A stretch of 5,960 bases of DNA from Microscillaceae bacterium (GTDB taxonomy: Bacteria > Bacteroidota > Bacteroidia > Cytophagales > Microscillaceae): the NCBI GenBank assembly GCA_003449595.1, contig DMHB01000355.1, forward strand, positions 1 through 5,960, given 5' to 3'. A program made the position numbers and the translations under genes. Of this stretch, positions 1 to 5,773 are shown in pieces. Below the pieces are notes generated by a model. The model did not search any database. It saw only the letters and a program-made list of their open reading frames with translations, and was not told the origin of the DNA. Position 1 is the stretch's first letter, and each line of letters starts with the position of its first letter.

Positions 1-1
1 T

Positions 2-958
2 TGGAGTACAGAACAACAAACTGCTTTTGAACAACAATACGGGTATAGCTCTATGCTTTCTACCTTCAACGCAGGGCTTAATGTGCAAAAAATGTATTTG
101 TCGGCTGCGGCGGCTGCCGGGGGCGATGCTTTGCAGAGCAAACCTTTTGCCGATTTCATTACCAACCACCCCCACACTTTTAGGATAGAAGGCGGCAAAG
201 AGCTACAACTCAATACCTTTCACCCTTCGATGGCCAAAGTGCTGAATGCCAATGGCATTATCCGTGTGGCAGGGCATATTTTCCAATACACCCGCCAATA
301 CATCAAAATCATTGAAGGCGGCGACGAACGCCAAATTCCGAAACTATTAGCAGCCACCCAAGATGATAGGGCTGCCAAGATTCGGGTGTTCCCGTTGACA
401 AGTGCCAATAACGCCAGAACAGGCAATTTTAGACTTTCTTGCCAAGCATGTATAGATAAGGGTAACGACCCTGTTGTTTACCAAGTTTTAGAAGCAACTA
501 TGTATGGAACCGTTATTGGTCAAGAATACAGCTACCCTATATATGGCGAACCCCAGTTGGTTTGCCCAACCGACGGAGGAGGAACACCCTTACAAGGCCC
601 CGACGGCGAGCCTTATTGTTATTATGCACAGTTTATCGTAGGCTATGGAACCAATAGTATTTTAGGGTTTGATTTTGTAACCCGTCGCAATTTGAATTTT
701 CTTGGGTTTCATTGGACTGAGAACATGAGCACTCAGCGGACAAAAACTGTAAGTGGTAATTATAGAATCAATGGAAGCCAAAGAACCATCTGGAGGCAAC
801 TCTTCAATGAGGCTGTGTTTGCCCAAACACTATATGATGGTCCTTTTGCTGACTTTACAGGATTTATTGATTTTCAAGATTTCTATTTTGGCCCCTCTGA
901 TTTAGGTGCTTCTTGCCCAGATAATAATCCTACTAAGCTCTGCACCGTTAATTTTTAA
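2..958 (+). CDS. Unrecognised protein, 5'-truncated by window edge; possibly an exported Bacteroidota protein
   Basis: The reading frame is open to the left edge, so 318 residues of the C-terminal part are visible and the true start lies outside. The first ATG (base 53) is probably internal, because the codons before it encode a plausible stretch (WSTEQQTAFEQQYGYSSM). A Glu/Gln-rich segment followed by a short G-Y-S-S-M segment, and later a 'NANGIIRVAGHIFQYT' segment, resemble the layout of poorly characterised Bacteroidota lipoproteins or secreted proteins. That is recollection of a pattern, not a family assignment. The C-terminal half is rich in Gly, Tyr, Phe and Asn and holds five cysteines (in QACID, LVCPTD, PYCYY, ASCPD and KLCTV), which fits an extracytoplasmic, possibly disulfide-bonded domain. 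No catalytic motif is recognised. The signal sequence, if any, is outside the window. A strong hairpin terminator follows the TAA stop. Confidence 0.75.
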   Translation, partial: WSTEQQTAFEQQYGYSSMLSTFNAGLNVQKMYLSAAAAAGGDALQSKPFADFITNHPHTFRIEGGKELQLNTFHPSMAKVLNANGIIRVAGHIFQYTRQYIKIIEGGDERQIPKLLAATQDDRAAKIRVFPLTSANNARTGNFRLSCQACIDKGNDPVVYQVLEATMYGTVIGQEYSYPIYGEPQLVCPTDGGGTPLQGPDGEPYCYYAQFIVGYGTNSILGFDFVTRRNLNFLGFHWTENMSTQRTKTVSGNYRINGSQRTIWRQLFNEAVFAQTLYDGPFADFTGFIDFQDFYFGPSDLGASCPDNNPTKLCTVNF

Positions 959-974
959 TCATAATTATTCATTT

Positions 975-1016
975 AAGCCATTATCAACCAAATTTGGATG
1001 GTAATGGCTTTTACCT
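975..1016 (+). terminator. Rho-independent terminator after the first gene
   Basis: Bases 975-990 pair with 995-1010 around a 4-base loop (AATT). The stem is 16 positions long, with one G-T wobble (984/1001) and one A-A mismatch (987/998). It is followed by a T-rich tail (TTACCTTTT). It lies 16 bases after the stop of the upstream gene. The hairpin ends only 15 bases before the next start codon, so it could also act as an attenuator or 5' hairpin for that gene. Confidence 0.75.
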
Positions 1017-1025
1017 TTTAACTCT

Positions 1026-1721
1026 ATGATTAATAAATTCTTAGCAAGTTTTGTCTTAATTGTACAGTGGTCATACTTGATTAATATTAGTACAGCACAC
1101 TGTCAATCTATAAGCGTTTTCTCGGAGAAAAAAATAAAGCCCCCTTCCAAACAAATTATTTCATTGAACATTGGCGCAGTATGGGGAGAGCCTTTATACA
1201 CATTGAATTATGACAAAGTAATTTATACCAAAGGGGCTTGGCAATTGGGTTATCAGTTGGGATTAGGATGGGGAAGATACACTGGCTACAATTCACAACT
1301 TAGAGCTGGTGCTGCAGGTAATTATAAACACGACGCTGTTGTCATTCCTACGTCCTTTATTGTGTCTTGGGGTAAAAGAGCCAGTAAATTAGATATATTG
1401 GCCTCTTATATTTTTTTTTATACAAATCCTTCAATAGGGCCTAGTGCAGTTCGGATTGAAACCTATGAACTTTACTCTAACTCCCTTCAAATAGGGCTTG
1501 GATGGAGGTATCAAAGACCTCGCGGGGGATTTTTCTTTCAGATTCACTTCAAAGCTGCGTTTATTTCCTTAGAACATGGGTATAATAGATGGAAAGGCAA
1601 AGCAGAATGGCGGTTTGGAAGTTTTTTCAATCCAGGCTCATTAACTGTGAATTCACACTTTCCGTTTGGCGTCGGCTGGGCTTTTCCAGTTATCAAAAAA
1701 AATAAATCCCCCAAAGAATAA
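1026..1721 (+). CDS. Exported protein, probable small outer-membrane beta-barrel
   Basis: The 231-residue product begins with a signal peptide: Lys4, then a hydrophobic stretch over about residues 5-23, with likely cleavage near residues 24-27 (TAHCQS). The mature part alternates hydrophobic/aromatic and polar residues in roughly eight segments (for example IISLNIGAVWG, WQLGYQLGLGWG, VIPTSFIVSWG, LDILASYIFFY, SLQIGLGWRYQ, GFFFQIHFKAAF, GVGWAFPVI), separated by Gly, Pro or charged turns. This is the look of an 8-stranded outer-membrane barrel, and many Bacteroidota hypothetical proteins of this size are built this way. No specific family is recognised. The Cys at the signal-peptide end does not fit a good lipobox (His precedes it). 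The gene is more A/T-rich than its neighbours: bases 1381-1440 hold 17 G+C of 60, against 36 of 60 at 4561-4620. No Shine-Dalgarno site is visible. Terminators lie directly before and after it, so it is probably monocistronic. Confidence 0.8.
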   Translation: MINKFLASFVLIVQWSYLINISTAHCQSISVFSEKKIKPPSKQIISLNIGAVWGEPLYTLNYDKVIYTKGAWQLGYQLGLGWGRYTGYNSQLRAGAAGNYKHDAVVIPTSFIVSWGKRASKLDILASYIFFYTNPSIGPSAVRIETYELYSNSLQIGLGWRYQRPRGGFFFQIHFKAAFISLEHGYNRWKGKAEWRFGSFFNPGSLTVNSHFPFGVGWAFPVIKKNKSPKE

Positions 1722-1729
1722 AGACCACC

Positions 1730-1766
1730 AACCCAGTCAGGCTTTCCACACCTGGCTGGGTTTTTT
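1730..1766 (+). terminator. Rho-independent terminator after the beta-barrel gene
   Basis: The arms 1730-1741 and 1751-1762 form a G/C-rich 12-bp stem with one T-G wobble and a 9-base loop, followed by a run of T through 1766. It lies 8 bases after the TAA stop, in the convergent gap facing the LRR operon. On the minus strand the tail is less T-rich, so its use by the LRR genes is possible but weaker. Confidence 0.88.
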
Positions 1767-1850
1767 ATAATGGCATCTGCGCAACTGAAATAACTATGGC
1801 CCTATGCCCCAAGGGTTGGGCAGCCTCAACAGCCCCCTGCTATAAGCCTT

Positions 1851-2894
1851 TCAATGGGTTTTAAACAAGATATTGTTCCAATCTTTTACATAATGGCGTA
1901 AGGTATCTGTGGGGTTTTCGCCAATAAAAATAGCGCAAGTTTCCAAATTTTTAAAGGACAAAGGTAAAGATTCCAACGGATTGTGATGCACATACAAATA
2001 CGCTAAATCATCGCAAGCGGCCATACTTTCGGGTAGGTGGGTCAGTTGGTTGTGGGACAGGTCTAACCTTTGCAAATTGACCAATGAGCCAAGGCTTTCG
2101 GGCAAACGTGTCAGTAAATTGTTAGACAAGTCCAATTCTTTTAAGGTTGGCAGGTAGCCCAAGCTTTCGGGGAGTTGTGTCAGGCGGTTGTTTGCCAGCG
2201 ACAATTCTTCCAAGGCTTGCCATTGGGCTATTGCATCCGGGATGTTGTCAAGCCAATTGCTTCCCAGACCCAAGTATTGTAGGCGAGGCAAGGCCAACAG
2301 GGCCGCAGGAAATTGGGTCAAATGGTTGCCGGCAAGGCTTATCATTTGCAGGTCTTGCAACCTGTCGATTTCTATAGGGAGCGTAGTAAGCCGATTGTGT
2401 GCCAAGTATAACTCGCGCAGGTTGGGAAGCGCCAATAGGCTTTCAGGAAACAAGAAAAACTTGTTTTTTGACAAGCTTAAGAGATGTAGTTTTTCCAATG
2501 CTTGGATGCCCTCCGGTATTTCGCTTAGGTGGTTATCAAATAAGAAAAGTTCGCGCAAGTTGGAGAGCCGTAGGACGCTTTCGGGAAAATGGGAGAACTG
2601 GTTTGCGTCTAACCTCAATTGGTGCAGGTTGGCAAGTAGCGCAATTTCCGCAGGAAGATCGCGTAAGTTTTTCTGTGTCAGGCTAAGTTTTACAAGATAT
2701 TGCACAGGAGTTGCATAATCCCAAGCGTTGTGTTGTTTTAAAAAATCAGTCAGCTGGCTAAATTCCTGAAAAGGAACGCCATAGTGTTGTTCAAAAGCCA
2801 TTTGAAGCCCTTGCGAAGCCACCAAGGCAAGCCCCAAGCTGAGGTTGGCTTCATCTTTTGAGTCGAGCAAGGCTTGAAGGTTAGGGTCGAGCAT
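1851..2894 (-). CDS. Leucine-rich-repeat protein, 347 residues (second gene of LRR pair)
   Basis: A predicted cytoplasmic LRR protein: no signal peptide or membrane segment is seen. Residues 1-29 form a short N-terminal cap (MLDPNLQALLDS, then LVASQG) shared with the upstream paralogue. Residues 30-66 are an extra segment (around QHYGVPFQEF) missing from the paralogue. Residues 67-319 are eleven uninterrupted 23-residue repeats of the type LxxLxLxxNxLxxLPxxLxxLxx. Residues 320-347 (CAIFIGENP to FKTH) look like a half repeat plus a C-terminal cap. The pattern is that of bacterial LRRs related to the Ras-suppressor/ROCO type, which serve as protein-binding scaffolds. No GTPase, kinase or ubiquitin-ligase domain is attached, so the partner is unknown. 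The ATG start is chosen because it aligns with the paralogue's start. It lies 15 bases after the paralogue's TAA, without a clear ribosome-binding site, and is probably co-transcribed and possibly translationally coupled. Confidence 0.92.
   Translation of the reverse strand: MLDPNLQALLDSKDEANLSLGLALVASQGLQMAFEQHYGVPFQEFSQLTDFLKQHNAWDYATPVQYLVKLSLTQKNLRDLPAEIALLANLHQLRLDANQFSHFPESVLRLSNLRELFLFDNHLSEIPEGIQALEKLHLLSLSKNKFFLFPESLLALPNLRELYLAHNRLTTLPIEIDRLQDLQMISLAGNHLTQFPAALLALPRLQYLGLGSNWLDNIPDAIAQWQALEELSLANNRLTQLPESLGYLPTLKELDLSNNLLTRLPESLGSLVNLQRLDLSHNQLTHLPESMAACDDLAYLYVHHNPLESLPLSFKNLETCAIFIGENPTDTLRHYVKDWNNILFKTH
1938..2696 (-). repeat. LRR-coding repeat block, eleven 69-base units
   Basis: It encodes residues 67-319 as eleven 23-residue repeats with no length change. 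The periodicity is visible in the DNA: the octamer CTTTCGGG occurs at 2026, 2095, 2164 and 2578, all in 69-base register, and a one-base variant (CTTTCAGG) occurs at 2440. Repeats 8-10 are the most alike, with LPESL or LPESM and LDLS/LSLA cores, suggesting recent unit duplication or homogenisation. Confidence 0.88.
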
Positions 2895-2909
2895 CTGGTA
2901 GCGGCGCTG

Positions 2910-3794
2910 TTAAAATTCAATGTTACACTCGGGCATAGCTTGCTTTAGGTTGTCTATGACTGACTGGGGTAAAGGATTGCTACGCAGATCCAACCCTTCT
3001 AAAAATGCCAAATGCTGGATACTCAGCGGTAAGCTACGGAGTGCATTATGGCTCAAAATTAGAAATTCTAAATTCGACAAATCTCCTATGGTGGCCGTAA
3101 GGGTGGTCAGTTGATTTCCGCCCAAGTCTAACCAAGTTAGTTGGTGCAAACGCCCAATTTCTATGGGCAAGGTGGCGAAATAATTTTTATAAACAATTAG
3201 CTCATCCAGTTGCTGTAGTTGGCCGATTTCGGCAGGAAGTGCTGTGAGGCGGTTATTGGCCAAATGCAACTTGCGTAGGTTGGTTAGTTGGAACAAGGAC
3301 GCGGGGAGTGGGTTCAGCAAATGGTTTCCCCAAAGCTCCAAATCTTCCAAATGCACCAATTGCCCTATTTCTTCAGGCAAATGATGCAGCATCGTCATAG
3401 ACAAGTCTAAGCGCTTCAGGGGTTGTAATTGCCCGATTTCGCTGGGCAGAACCTCCAAGAGATTATTTCCTAAAAACAACGCTTCTAATTGTGGCAACTT
3501 GCATACCTCGGTTGGGAAGTTGTGTAGTTGGTTGCTACTTGCATTGAATGACTTAAGATTTTGCAAGTCATCCAAATTGGTCGGCAAGGTTTTCAGAAAA
3601 TTCAGGCTGATGTCGAGTTTGGCTAATTTTTCCAACTTGGGAAGGTTTTCGGGCAATTTGGTCAGTTGTCTTTTCGACAAATCCAAGGAGGTTACCTCCT
3701 CCACATACCCTTGCGAGGCTACGAGTTCGATACCCAAGGTGAGCAGTGCCACATCATGGGAGTCGAGCAAGGCTTGAATTTTAGGATCGATCAT
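2910..3794 (-). CDS. Leucine-rich-repeat protein, 294 residues (first gene of LRR pair)
   Basis: A predicted cytoplasmic LRR protein without signal peptide. Residues 1-33 are the N-terminal cap (MIDPKIQALLDS to LVASQGYVEE), closely matching the start of the downstream paralogue. Residues 34-264 hold ten repeats: nine of 23 residues and one of 24 (the sixth, with a one-residue insertion near HLLNPLP). The fifth repeat lacks the conserved Asn (LDLSMT). Residues 265-294 form a final repeat that degrades into a C-terminal cap ending CNIEF. There is no attached catalytic domain; a protein-binding role is inferred from the fold only. The ATG at 3794 is preferred over an in-frame TTG at 3809, because it aligns exactly with the paralogue (M-I-D-P against M-L-D-P). 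The start lies just 17 bases past a terminator hairpin, so its promoter must overlap that hairpin or expression depends on read-through. It is followed after 15 bases by the second LRR gene. Confidence 0.92.
   Translation of the reverse strand: MIDPKIQALLDSHDVALLTLGIELVASQGYVEEVTSLDLSKRQLTKLPENLPKLEKLAKLDISLNFLKTLPTNLDDLQNLKSFNASSNQLHNFPTEVCKLPQLEALFLGNNLLEVLPSEIGQLQPLKRLDLSMTMLHHLPEEIGQLVHLEDLELWGNHLLNPLPASLFQLTNLRKLHLANNRLTALPAEIGQLQQLDELIVYKNYFATLPIEIGRLHQLTWLDLGGNQLTTLTATIGDLSNLEFLILSHNALRSLPLSIQHLAFLEGLDLRSNPLPQSVIDNLKQAMPECNIEF
3003..3695 (-). repeat. LRR-coding repeat block, ten units of 69 or 72 bases
   Basis: It encodes residues 34-264 of the first LRR protein. Several units share the core LPxEIGQL (residues around repeats 4, 5 and 7), giving near-repeated DNA such as the 'CCGATTTC' and 'GCCCTATTTC' type segments on the plus strand. 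One unit is 72 bases because of a one-codon insertion. Confidence 0.82.
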
Positions 3795-3804
3795 AGAGCC
3801 AATA

Positions 3805-3846
3805 TACAAAATAAACCTGCCGGCTTTTCAATGACCGGCAGGTTTA
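3805..3846 (-). terminator. Perfect 12-bp hairpin terminator between the small exported protein gene and the LRR operon
   Basis: Bases 3812-3823 (TAAACCTGCCGG) are the exact reverse complement of 3835-3846, with an 11-base loop. Read on the minus strand, the stem is followed by a T-rich tail (TTTATTTTGTAT). It ends the gene stopping at 3889 and sits directly in front of the first LRR start at 3794. The plus-strand side has no T-run, so it works mainly in the minus direction. Confidence 0.8.
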
Positions 3847-3888
3847 ATGATTTGATTGAAGGTTGAAAACAGTACGGCAATCTACTTG

Positions 3889-4212
3889 CTACTCGCATTT
3901 GGCATTGTACATTATATCGCCCGAGTCGCTTACCAATCCTTGGCTCGAAAAATACCAAGCGTGTTCGTTGGGTTCGTTGGCTATTTTCAAATACAAGGCT
4001 TCTGCGTCATACCTGCCTGCCACGGACTCTCCGTCGTATTCGCCGGTAAAAGTGCCGTTATCTTTCAACTCAACTTTCAATACATTGCCTTTTTCGTCAG
4101 CATAACAGAGTTTGCCGGTAGGCAAGTGGGTATAAGCATCAGCCATCATAGTAAAGCTTCCCAAGCCATACAAGGCTATAAAGAAGGCAAAAAAGTTAGC
4201 GCGTGGTTTCAT
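3889..4212 (-). CDS. Small exported protein, 107 residues, unrecognised
   Basis: The start is set at the ATG at 4212, because the product then opens with a clear signal peptide: MKPR followed by a hydrophobic stretch (NFFAFFIALYGLGSF), with likely cleavage after ADA near residue 26. A longer open frame exists to 4356, but it would overlap the divergent gene and bury this signal. The mature part is about 80 residues, acidic, with alternating strand-like segments (GKLCYADEKGN, VLKVELKDNGTFTGEYDG, ESVAGRYDAEALYLKIAN, AWYFSSQG). This suggests a small all-beta domain. It has two cysteines, one near the mature N-terminus and one next to last (KCE), which could form a disulfide bridging the ends. 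No family is recognised. Upstream, the sequence AACCTTTG seven bases before the ATG is close to, but not exactly, the Bacteroidota -7 consensus. The gene is divergent from the VanY-like lipoprotein gene and ends at a strong terminator. Confidence 0.78.
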   Translation of the reverse strand: MKPRANFFAFFIALYGLGSFTMMADAYTHLPTGKLCYADEKGNVLKVELKDNGTFTGEYDGESVAGRYDAEALYLKIANEPNEHAWYFSSQGLVSDSGDIMYNAKCE

Positions 4213-4260
4213 AGTACCAAAGGTTAATATGGAACAATCAATTAAATAAAAAAGGAGTTT

Positions 4261-4268
4261 TAGTTTTG
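4261..4268 (+). promoter_or_regulatory. Putative Bacteroidota -7 element for the VanY-like gene
   Basis: TAGTTTTG matches the TAnnTTTG consensus of the Bacteroidota primary sigma factor exactly. It lies 37 bases before the ATG at 4306, inside the divergent intergenic region. No clear TTTG-type -33 element is visible at the usual distance, because the upstream bases are A-rich, so this is a tentative call. Confidence 0.35.
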
Positions 4269-4305
4269 TATCGGAAAAATCTGTCTTTGATGTTTCTAAC
4301 GATGA

Positions 4306-5346
4306 ATGACAAGTAAAGATATGTATAAATCTGTATGGATTCCAAAGTTCAGGCATAGAATTTACTATTTAATGGCTTACGCCTCTCTTATGTTAGGCGA
4401 GGCCTGTCGACCTGCCTCCCAGCCTGTTGCGGGCAATTTGATTGGCTTGGCTAAGTCCGCTCAAACGCAGTTAGCCCAACAATTTGCGCAAGCAGGGCAG
4501 CAAAATACCATCGAGGCTTACCAAGCTTTTTTGGATCGCTACCCAAGGGGGCTCCAAGCCGACTCGGCTCGCGCCAAACGCAACCGGATGGCTTTTGCCG
4601 AAGCCGAAACAGCGTACACTTACCAAGCTTTTGAAGATTTTTTGGCGCAATATCCCGATGCTGCACAAGCTGCCGAGGCCAACTATTACTTGCGTTCGTT
4701 TGGATTTATCAACAAAAGTTATTTGCTGGGCAAAATCGATTATGCCTCACACGAGGGTTTTGTGCAAATAGCAGCCCAATACCTGCCCCTGCCGATGCGC
4801 ACCCTTACGATGTATATGCGCAAGGAAGCCTACAAAAATTTTATCCGTATGCACCAAGCCGCCTTGCAAGACGGCATTGAATTATACATTGTGTCGGCTG
4901 CACGCGATTTTTATGACCAGGTAGAAATCTGGGAAAAAAAATGGGGCAATGACGAAGACACCGCCCAGGTAGAAAAAGCCAAAAAAATATTGCGCTATAC
5001 GGCGATGCCGGGTGCTTCGCGGCACCATTGGGGCACCGACATAGACCTGAACTCAGTAGAACCCGATTATTTTGAGCAAGCTGAAGGCGATCAAATTTAT
5101 CGCTGGTTGCAAGCCAATGCACACCGGTTTGGGTTTTTTCAGACTTATACACCACTCGATCCGAAAGGCCGAGCCAAAGGGTATGAAGAAGAAAAATGGC
5201 ACTGGTCTTTCCGGCCTATCGCAGCCATTTGCTTGCGCGAATACCTCCGAACCATCAAATACACCGATTTAGAAGGGTTTGAAGGGGCTAAAACTGCCAA
5301 AGAAATCAAAATTATTGACCACTATGTCAAGTCGATTGGGCCTTGA
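4306..5346 (+). CDS. VanY-type D-alanyl-D-alanine carboxypeptidase lipoprotein (peptidase family M15) with TPR-like helices
   Basis: A predicted zinc metallopeptidase that trims the terminal D-Ala from peptidoglycan stem peptides, acting in the periplasm while anchored to a membrane. The N-terminus is basic (KFRHR), then hydrophobic (YYLMAYASLML), reaching Cys34 in GEAC, a non-ideal but plausible lipobox. Residues about 65-130 hold two similar helical units (AYQAFLDRYP and AFEDFLAQYP, each followed by an Ala-rich helix), a TPR-like pattern. The catalytic part spans about residues 165-310: SAARDFYDQ (197-205) matches the SGYRS..Q region, SRHHWGTDID places His240 and Asp247 as zinc ligands, and EKWHW supplies catalytic Glu296 and zinc ligand His299. 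All expected M15B residues are present, although SGYRS is changed to SAARD. An alternative ATG at 4321 keeps the signal and has a better upstream AAAG. The name vanY is avoided: no vancomycin-resistance genes surround it, so a role in wall remodelling is more likely. Confidence 0.9.
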   Translation: MTSKDMYKSVWIPKFRHRIYYLMAYASLMLGEACRPASQPVAGNLIGLAKSAQTQLAQQFAQAGQQNTIEAYQAFLDRYPRGLQADSARAKRNRMAFAEAETAYTYQAFEDFLAQYPDAAQAAEANYYLRSFGFINKSYLLGKIDYASHEGFVQIAAQYLPLPMRTLTMYMRKEAYKNFIRMHQAALQDGIELYIVSAARDFYDQVEIWEKKWGNDEDTAQVEKAKKILRYTAMPGASRHHWGTDIDLNSVEPDYFEQAEGDQIYRWLQANAHRFGFFQTYTPLDPKGRAKGYEEEKWHWSFRPIAAICLREYLRTIKYTDLEGFEGAKTAKEIKIIDHYVKSIGP

Positions 5347-5414
5347 AAAAACCCTTTACACTCGTCACCTGAAAAAAGGACTTCATCACAACAAGAAAAA
5401 CTAAGGCAACTTTG

Positions 5415-5422
5415 TAAATTTG
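5415..5422 (+). promoter_or_regulatory. Putative Bacteroidota -7 element upstream of the 53-residue gene
   Basis: TAAATTTG fits TAnnTTTG exactly and is followed by C, as in the extended consensus. It lies 58 bases before the ATG at 5481 and would give a leader of about 50 bases. No good -33 TTTG is found at the usual spacing, and A/T-rich spacers produce such matches by chance. Confidence 0.3.
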
Positions 5423-5480
5423 CGTTTCGTAAATATGTAATGAAACAAGTTTTTATCCTATTCACAAAAAATTAAAGGTT

Positions 5481-5642
5481 ATGTGGAATAAAACTAATAC
5501 ACATTCAGGAGACGAAATTATGCTCCATTTTGCCAGAGAGGCTTTGGTCAAGAGTTATAAAAATGGCTGGTCCAAGTCGCTCGAAAATTTCAACCATACC
5601 ATCAAATCGCAAGAAAAAGCCTATGCCAATAAACAAAAATAA
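5481..5642 (+). CDS. Small protein of 53 residues, unrecognised
   Basis: The frame runs from ATG 5481 to TAA and encodes a mixed-charge, probably helical cytoplasmic peptide (core: HFAREALVKSYKNGWSKSL) with a Lys/Gln-rich tail and no signal or membrane segment. Support: the purine-rich AAAGG just before the ATG, a promoter-like TAAATTTG at 5415, a terminator about 80 bases after the stop, and codons similar to those of neighbouring genes (GCC, AAA, GAA, CTC/TTG). Tyr, Trp, Phe and His spaced along the helix suggest a folded or partner-binding small protein. A competing frame in the same bases starts only with TTG, is extremely Lys/Ser/Arg-rich and reads like a shadow. No function can be named. 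Confidence 0.55.
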   Translation: MWNKTNTHSGDEIMLHFAREALVKSYKNGWSKSLENFNHTIKSQEKAYANKQK

Positions 5643-5719
5643 AGGGCTTTCAACAAGGATTAAAAATTTGCGGAAATTACTAAAATTACCTTTTCATTAC
5701 ACTGAATCTTGACATAACA

Positions 5720-5754
5720 AAAGCCTCCAGCATCGCTGAAGGCTTTATTTTTTG
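5720..5754. terminator. Bidirectional terminator between the 53-residue gene and the acyl-CoA dehydrogenase gene
   Basis: Arms 5720-5731 and 5735-5746 form 11 base pairs plus one C-A mismatch, with a 3-base loop (ATC). On the plus strand the tail is TTTATTTTTTG. On the minus strand the stem is followed by a TTTTG tail. The position between convergent genes (5642 and 5774) fits use by both. Confidence 0.85.
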
Positions 5755-5773
5755 TACTCTATATGCCCTACGG

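Noticed and set aside
1804..1821. Short inverted repeat after the second LRR stop (TGCCC/GGGCA)
   Set aside because: The stem is only 5 bp (or 7 with a bulge) and has no T-run on the minus strand, so it is too weak to call a terminator for the LRR operon.
2147..2718. Overlapping plus-strand open frames inside the LRR genes
   Set aside because: They are antisense shadows of repetitive LRR coding sequence: rich in Cys, Arg and Ser, with no plausible domain.
1938..3695. Regularly spaced repeats that might suggest a CRISPR or satellite array
   Set aside because: The 69-base period corresponds to 23-codon LRR units in open frames, and there are no identical repeats with unique spacers.
3795..3809. 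TTG start five codons upstream of the first LRR gene's ATG
   Set aside because: The ATG at 3794 aligns exactly with the start of the paralogue, and the TTG lies in the T-rich tail of the terminator.
4213..4356. N-terminal extension of the small exported protein to an ATG at 4356
   Set aside because: It would overlap the start of the divergent VanY-like gene, reads as low-complexity coding, and would place the clear signal peptide at residue 49.
4306..5346. Vancomycin-resistance gene cluster
   Set aside because: No vanH, vanA-type ligase, vanX or two-component regulator genes accompany the VanY-like gene; the domain is common in ordinary wall metabolism.
5336..5356. GGG/CCC pairing at the end of the VanY-like gene as a terminator
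   Set aside because: It has only three or four pairs around an A-rich loop, overlaps the stop codon and lacks a T-run.
5530..5712. 60-residue frame beginning with TTG
   Set aside because: It has a non-ATG start and very Lys/Ser/Arg-rich composition, and overlaps the better supported frame at 5481-5642.
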